From JAKFDK01 sp036676195 (lineage in GTDB: Bacteria; Bacillota; Sulfobacillia; Symbiobacteriales; ZC4RG38), in the NCBI GenBank assembly GCA_036676195.1, contig JAKFDK010000100.1:1-28022 (forward strand): DNA of 28,022 bases, read 5' to 3'. The position numbers and the translations under genes are program-made. Below the pieces are notes generated by a model. That model searched no databases, had not been told where the DNA came from, and was given only the letters and a program-made list of their open reading frames with translations. Positions 24,427-28,022 of this stretch are shown one piece after another (the first letter of the stretch is position 1; every line of letters begins with the position of its first letter).

Positions 24427-25071
24427 CGAATCACCCCTTTTGATGAACACGTAACGCAGACGACAATGGTTCGCTGAAAAGGAGAATGCTTTCCAAGGTT
24501 GTAATCCGACGGCAGAACGGACTCACAACTCTCTGGAGCGGCAAAGGTCTCTAACGCGGATCTCGGGGACCATAATGGGAGACCGCCACACCCGATGTGG
24601 ATACCGCCCAGTAGCAGCGGTATCGGACCCTTAGCAGCTTCTGGCGCCACCTCGCCGACTCGGAACCCCGCGTATCGAAACAGGGCGACTAAGGCTTCGT
24701 CCAGGGGGCCGGCCATTACAAAAAAGCCCCCGGAAGAGAGATTTTGGCTCACGTTCCGTCGAGACCGACTTGAAGAAGGGAAGCACCGCGCTCAAGTACG
24801 TCTGGGCCGTCTTGCCACTTGTTCGTTCTACGGCTTCCTTTGCCGCAACTGTCAAAGGTACGTGTAAGATTACCGACCGGTCAAAAACCAGAACGGGGGG
24901 ACCATGCCCGGCCGCAGAGGGTCGTGTCACGGCGCGATACGCCCCGGTTACCAACATCCTCAACTCTTTCGTATAGCAAAGATATGCGGTGTATCGTTCA
25001 ATGCTAAAACGCCGCCGCCCTGCTTCAGGGCGCACAAAGAGGGCCGCCAAATCTATGCAGTGGTTCTGCAT
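24423..25071 (-). pseudogene. Chimeric remnant of tyrosine recombinase genes
   Basis: Two recombinase pieces are joined out of frame. The upstream piece (about 24720-25071) encodes an N-terminal core-binding-like segment (VLVFDRSVILHVPLTVAAKEA, then TSGKTAQTYLSAVLPFFKSV). The downstream piece (24594-24716) encodes GPLDEALVALFRYAGFRVGE...IPLLLGGIHIG, a close copy of residues 127-167 of the intact integrase at 18486-19472. After that the similarity stops and the frame reads unrelated sequence to 24423. No HxxR or Tyr motif remains, so no active recombinase can be made. The piece probably marks the site where one integrase module was exchanged for another. Confidence 0.75.
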
Positions 25072-25113
25072 GGATTCGGCGGTTTTATGGTTCGACTTAT
25101 CGGCTGTTACAGC

Positions 25114-25146
25114 AAAGGGCGGTTACAGGTACTCCGGGAGCCCTTT
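25114..25146. terminator. Hairpin just downstream of the DUF932 gene
   Basis: AAAGGGC and GCCCTTT form a perfect 7-base inverted repeat with a 19-base loop, seven bases beyond the DUF932 stop on the minus strand. The T-run after it is short, so termination is plausible but weak. Confidence 0.35.
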
Positions 25147-25152
25147 CTTTGC

Positions 25153-26094
25153 TTATTCCACACCCAGGAGCTGCAACGCTTTATCCAGCAGGGGATGTCC
25201 GTCTACTATAGCGGCAAACCGATTCTCCTGCCATTGAGCCACCTTCCGAGACGGCTCGCTATGCCCAGCAAAGTCCGCTACTGCGTTGACGGCTGCCCAG
25301 GCGGTCCAGCGGGAGTCGGTCAGATCAGCCGCCATCATCTTTTCCCGCAGTGCCTTCTGTTTGGTCTTGGCCCGCTCCTCGGTGCCTGGGTTTTTGGCGC
25401 CTTTGGGTAGCGGTATCAACTCGGCCACCAGGTCAGACCAGGCGTCTGGTGAAATCCGCATGACCCGCAACACATCTGCCTTATGCTCCAGTTCCACCAT
25501 GTAATCCCGCACCAGACCCAGGGCCCGGGACGCCTCGTCAAGCTTTCCGGAGATGTTGCCTGTATGCCGGCAAGACCAGGATCGCACCGCCTTACGTAGA
25601 GCCAGGTTCAGTGTGTTCTTGCAAACCACCCTGACCGGAACAATGTTCGCCCTGACTGCCCCCCCACCGTTGTGGAAGTTACTGACCGCCAGATAAGTGA
25701 CCGTTGGATCGCCGGCCAGGCGATGGATCTCCGGCAGGCGAGCCAGCAGCCAGACTCGGGCGCCGCCCTGCAGAGAGCCGGCCGTTTCGATCTGTGCCCC
25801 TTCGCCCAGCAGGCCGTCTACAAAGTTTGCCAACTCACGGTTTTGCACTGGTTTATACTTGGTGCCGACCAGCCCAAGCACCTTCCCGTCGGTAGCCCGT
25901 ACATTAGCCTTCCAGCCGCCTACTACCTGTCCATTGGCGTATACCGGGCGCTGTTCTATTGCCCAGTTCAGGCCAGCCAGAACCAGCGCACGCTCAGTAT
26001 CCGGTGCTTCAGTGACTCGGGTGCCCAGGCCGTGCCAGGGGACGTTACGACCGCCGGTATCTACGTACATCATGCTCTCAACTTCATGCGCCAT
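25153..26094 (-). CDS. DUF932 phage/plasmid-like protein
   Basis: A 313-residue protein, ATG with AAGGAG 8 bases upstream. It shows the family pattern of DUF932 (TIGR03299): MYVDTGGRNVPWHGLGTRV, then ERALVLAGLNWAIEQRPVY, VLGLVGTKYKPVQNRELANFVDGLL, RVWLLARLP, VTYLAVSNFHNGGGAVRANIVPVRVVCKNTLNLAL. These proteins are widespread on phages, plasmids and integrative elements; their biochemical role is not established. It lies on the right side of the CRISPR cassette, between the late regulator and the recombinase remnant, and appears to have its own upstream control region. Confidence 0.88.
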   Translation of the reverse strand: MAHEVESMMYVDTGGRNVPWHGLGTRVTEAPDTERALVLAGLNWAIEQRPVYANGQVVGGWKANVRATDGKVLGLVGTKYKPVQNRELANFVDGLLGEGAQIETAGSLQGGARVWLLARLPEIHRLAGDPTVTYLAVSNFHNGGGAVRANIVPVRVVCKNTLNLALRKAVRSWSCRHTGNISGKLDEASRALGLVRDYMVELEHKADVLRVMRISPDAWSDLVAELIPLPKGAKNPGTEERAKTKQKALREKMMAADLTDSRWTAWAAVNAVADFAGHSEPSRKVAQWQENRFAAIVDGHPLLDKALQLLGVE

Positions 26095-26146
26095 GGGAAT
26101 CTCTCCTTGTCCATCAGGGGTAAGGGGCTTGTCATTAGTATTGTAT

Positions 26147-26156
26147 CCTCTAGAGG
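26147..26156. promoter_or_regulatory. Palindrome upstream of DUF932 gene
   Basis: CCTCTAGAGG is a perfect 10-base palindrome, 53 bases before the DUF932 ATG, in an AT-rich stretch that contains TACAAT on the minus strand and TATAAT on the plus strand. It could be an operator overlapping a promoter; no good -35 box was found. Confidence 0.35.
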
Positions 26157-26190
26157 CTATAATTAATGCAGGGGTTCCCTTGGTCTCAGC

Positions 26191-26238
26191 AAAAAAACTG
26201 TCACCAAACCGGCAAGGACCTGGGGCTGCCCCCAGGCC
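26191..26238 (-). terminator. Hairpin and T-run after the ArpU-like gene
   Basis: On the minus strand CCTGGGG and CCCCAGG form a tight stem (26219-26236) starting soon after the regulator stop; a run of seven T follows only about 20 bases later (26191-26197). The spacing is longer than usual for an intrinsic terminator. Confidence 0.35.
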
Positions 26239-26253
26239 CTTTTACGCTTCATG

Positions 26254-26670
26254 TCATGTCAAGGTTAGACCCATAGCTACGGCAATCTGGCGTAGCGCTT
26301 CGTCGCGTAAACGCCGAATGTGTCTTTCGGATATACCTAAATGGTGAACTGCACCTGTATGGGTGTAAATCTTTGGTCCGATATAGAGTATAGTAACAAC
26401 TCGTAGCTGCGTTGGTTCCAAACCGTTTAGAGCGGCCATCAGCAGATCAACCCGCCGCTGTAGTGCTTGTATTTCCTGGTCTTGTAGTATTGCTAACACT
26501 TTAGACAACGTGGGGTTAGCGGGTACTGTCCCACGTCGAATTTCTACGCTTTGGCCCCCACCTTCGCTGGAGACGCATGCGGTCAGCCAGTGTAGTCTGC
26601 TCTGCCTTGCCCTTAATGTGCGCAATTCAGATTTGATAAAGCTTTCCACGTGGCTTTCAAGCGTACCCAT
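26254..26670 (-). CDS. ArpU/RinA-like phage transcriptional regulator
   Basis: A 138-residue protein, ATG with GGGAGAG 8 bases upstream. The N-terminal half is helical (ESHVESFIKSELRTLRARQSRL, LQDQEIQALQRRVDLLMAALNGL). The C-terminal third is a sigma-70 region-4-like helix-turn-helix (TGAVHHLGISERHIRRLRDEALRQIA). This size and layout match the ArpU/RinA type of late-gene activators in Gram-positive phages, which normally lie close to the small terminase gene and switch on the packaging and structural operon. Here some 9 kb of accessory DNA intervenes. Confidence 0.75.
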   Translation of the reverse strand: MGTLESHVESFIKSELRTLRARQSRLHWLTACVSSEGGGQSVEIRRGTVPANPTLSKVLAILQDQEIQALQRRVDLLMAALNGLEPTQLRVVTILYIGPKIYTHTGAVHHLGISERHIRRLRDEALRQIAVAMGLTLT

Positions 26671-26715
26671 CTTGCTTCTCTCCCGGGGGGTGTTCGTTTG
26701 CTTAACATTGCCGGG

Positions 26716-27093
26716 TTACAGCCCAAAAAGGCGACTCTGTATCGGGCGTGCCTTGCCAGGCTCAGGTTCTGGTTCTGGTTCTGCACTCGTGCATACCGCC
26801 CGCCTGGTCTGTCGGCGCTGCTCCTGTAGTTGTCGGCGAGCTTCTTCACCATCCGCCCGAGCAATTGCCCGATAAGCTGCCTGTCGTAATTCAAGCTCGC
26901 TCATTCGCTTCCATTCGACTGGCGGCGGCCCGGGCCAGGTATGCCGGAGGATTACCCACTCTCCAGTAGTGCTGATGCGCACAGGTGGATAGACAAATCC
27001 CCCGGTCGCCGATTGGAGACCAATATAGGCAGCCCTGGCCTCTTCCTCTGTTCCCGGACCCCAACGCCAGCGGCTTTGCCCCTCACCAGTCAT
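26716..27093 (-). CDS. Unknown phage protein with EP repeat (125 aa)
   Basis: Start placed at ATG 27093, which overlaps the upstream stop (ATGA); a longer frame to 27219 would overlap the previous gene extensively. The protein begins MTGEGQSRWRWGPGTEEEARAAYIG, has a charged helical middle (SELELRQAAYRAIARADGEEARRQL) and a Glu-Pro run (EPEPEPEPG) near the end, coded by three tandem copies of a six-base unit. No family recognised. Confidence 0.55.
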   Translation of the reverse strand: MTGEGQSRWRWGPGTEEEARAAYIGLQSATGGFVYPPVRISTTGEWVILRHTWPGPPPVEWKRMSELELRQAAYRAIARADGEEARRQLQEQRRQTRRAVCTSAEPEPEPEPGKARPIQSRLFGL

Positions 27094-27341
27094 GCTTGAC
27101 AGCGGCGTTCCTGATAGTACTGGTGTGCTCTGAAGGTCATGGGTGTTAACACCCGCCTTGTCCAGATCTCTCCGGTGCACTCTTCCGTCAGTGCCTCCTC
27201 GTGCATTTCGTACACGCAACCGTCACGGACAATGGCGCCCAGATACCGCGTGGTGCGCCGGCCGGTGAGAGTGACGATGTCAGTGTCCACCGGGTTGACG
27301 CCCGGCTGATCTACCTGGCCCTGGCAATCCTCCGTAGCCAC
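27090..27341 (-). CDS. Unknown small phage protein (83 aa)
   Basis: Start set at GTG 27341 because a perfect AGGAGGGG lies 5 bases upstream; an in-frame ATG at 27386 lacks a site. The protein (VATEDCQGQVDQPGVNPVDTD...) contains DIVTLTGRRTTRYLGAIVRDGCVYEMHEEALTEECTGEIW, a compact beta-type fold, and ends in a Cys/Arg-rich tail. It is translationally coupled to the next gene through ATGA. Function unknown. Confidence 0.6.
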   Translation of the reverse strand: MATEDCQGQVDQPGVNPVDTDIVTLTGRRTTRYLGAIVRDGCVYEMHEEALTEECTGEIWTRRVLTPMTFRAHQYYQERRCQA

Positions 27342-27368
27342 AAGATCCCCTCCTATGCAGCCTCGGGG

Positions 27369-27399
27369 GTGTGCCCTGCAGGTCACGGCATGGGCACAC
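27369..27399. promoter_or_regulatory. Perfect 8-bp inverted repeat upstream of the 83-aa gene
   Basis: GTGTGCCC and GGGCACAC, 15 bases apart, lie just before the gene on the minus strand. They could form an RNA hairpin in its leader or an operator. Confidence 0.35.
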
Positions 27400-27416
27400 G
27401 TCCCCTCCGAGAATAG

Positions 27417-27456
27417 GCATTACCGGTCGAGTCGGGGCCGTACTCAGCCGAATAAC
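27417..27456. promoter_or_regulatory. Pair of inverted half-sites shared with the integrase upstream region
   Basis: GCATTACCGG (27417-27426) is identical to 19536-19545, and TCAGCCGAATAAC (27444-27456) matches TCAGCCGGATAAC at 19521-19533 with one change. The two half-sites are inverted copies of each other but in the opposite arrangement to that near the integrase. They sit in the 176-base gap after the sigma-factor gene, which otherwise holds no gene. Confidence 0.5.
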
Positions 27457-27493
27457 CTGGTGCCCAGAGGCCATTATCCCGACTAAAATTCGT

Positions 27494-27519
27494 CCGATAA
27501 TCCTACTCTGCCGATAATC
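27494..27519. repeat. Direct repeat CCGATAATC
   Basis: CCGATAATC occurs at 27494-27502 and 27511-27519, 17 bases apart, the second overlapping the sigma-factor stop. The 17-base phase (about one and a half helix turns) may suit a regulator or be chance. Confidence 0.3.
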
Positions 27520-28022
27520 AACCGTGCCGGATCGCCCGGCCAGCCGCCCGGTCCGTGATCATCAGATCCTGCGCCACTTGCTTCCTGGCCCTGCTCTCCA
27601 TGCGGCTGATGTGTGCTTGAGTCACCCCGAATCGTTTGGCCACCTCGTGCTGTGTCAGTCCCCTGACCCAACGCAGATGAGCCAGTTTCCTCAACTGCTC
27701 CGGCAAGGCGGCTATGCTGGCCCGCAGCACCACCTGCTCTGGAATGTCTGATGGGTCTGGGATGCAGTCCCACAGGACGCGTGGGCCTGCTTCGGCATCG
27801 ATTGGTACGTCAGCACTAACCACCGCTGGCCGGCTGGAATTACGGGTCTCCCGGCGTCCACACAGGCCGCCTGGTTTCAGGTCTCTCAGATAGTGGTTGA
27901 TGGTCCCCGTGATGCAGGCGACGGCATATGTCGAAAAGGTGTTGCCCGTCGCCAAGTCGTAGTGCTGGGCCGCCCGGCAGAGTCCAATAGAACCAACCGC
28001 CGCCAGATCCTCCATGCTGGTA
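27518..28022 (-). CDS. Sigma-70-family RNA polymerase sigma factor, N-terminus beyond window
   Basis: The frame is open to the right edge. Visible residues begin TSMEDLAAVGSIGLCRAAQHYD and continue NTFSTYAVACITGTINHYLRD, the region 2 core-binding and -10 recognition signature of SigB/SigF/SigG-type factors. A linker of about 50 residues follows, then region 4 (LPEQLRKLAHLRWVRGLTQHEVAKRFGVTQAHISRMESRARKQV), a helix-turn-helix for -35 recognition. It ends RAAGRAIRHG. Region 3 seems short. As first visible gene of the minus-strand operon it may direct phage middle or late transcription; it could also be a captured host sporulation-type factor. Confidence 0.85.
   Translation of the reverse strand, partial: TSMEDLAAVGSIGLCRAAQHYDLATGNTFSTYAVACITGTINHYLRDLKPGGLCGRRETRNSSRPAVVSADVPIDAEAGPRVLWDCIPDPSDIPEQVVLRASIAALPEQLRKLAHLRWVRGLTQHEVAKRFGVTQAHISRMESRARKQVAQDLMITDRAAGRAIRHG

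Noticed and set aside
26764..26783. Three tandem GGTTCT units as a mobile or regulatory repeat
   Set aside because: They simply encode the Glu-Pro run of the 125-residue protein.

Overview
This window reads as part of the genome of a tailed phage or prophage of the long, non-contractile (siphovirus, HK97/TP901-1-like) type. It probably comes from an anaerobic Gram-positive (Firmicutes) host. The evidence for this is a classic packaging-head-tail gene order (terminase, portal-MuF, prohead protease, HK97 capsid, connectors, tail tube, chaperones, tape measure, hub, tail-tip proteins), strong AGGAGG-type ribosome sites, many GTG/TTG starts, and an ArpU-like late regulator. The host assignment is inference; no host gene, tRNA or rRNA is visible. 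Every protein gene I can support lies on the minus strand, so the functional order runs from the right end to the left end.

Right end (28.0-25.1 kb): a sigma-70-like factor cut by the window edge, two small unknown phage genes, an ArpU/RinA-like regulator and a DUF932-type phage/plasmid protein. Left part (17.0-0 kb): small and large terminase, portal fused to a MuF domain, protease, capsid, head-tail joining proteins, tail tube, a chaperone pair with a likely frameshift, tape measure, hub, several tail-tip proteins, and a GH18-type glycoside hydrolase cut by the left edge.

Between these blocks (about 17.2-25.1 kb) lies an accessory cassette where one would usually expect the late regulator to sit close to the terminase. 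It holds a secreted-protein/membrane-protein pair, a tyrosine integrase, a 977-residue Cas9-like nuclease with complete RuvC and HNH residues, a CRISPR array of 13 identical 37-bp repeats with 12 spacers of 34-38 bp, and a diverged anti-repeat (23983-24017). The anti-repeat is followed by a nested hairpin with a possible pseudoknot and then a strong hairpin terminator, which together look like a tracrRNA. No cas1, cas2, cas4 or csn2 is present. The far side of the cassette carries a 123-bp copy of the integrase catalytic domain joined to the N-terminal part of a different recombinase, a scar suggesting the module arrived by recombinase-mediated exchange.

The most interesting system is therefore a phage-borne, adaptation-less, compact Cas9 CRISPR unit with its own candidate tracrRNA. 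It probably acts against competing mobile elements, but its targets cannot be read from this window. Further points of interest are operator-like inverted half-sites shared by the integrase promoter region and the intergenic region at 27.4 kb, and a CTG start codon on the GH18 gene.
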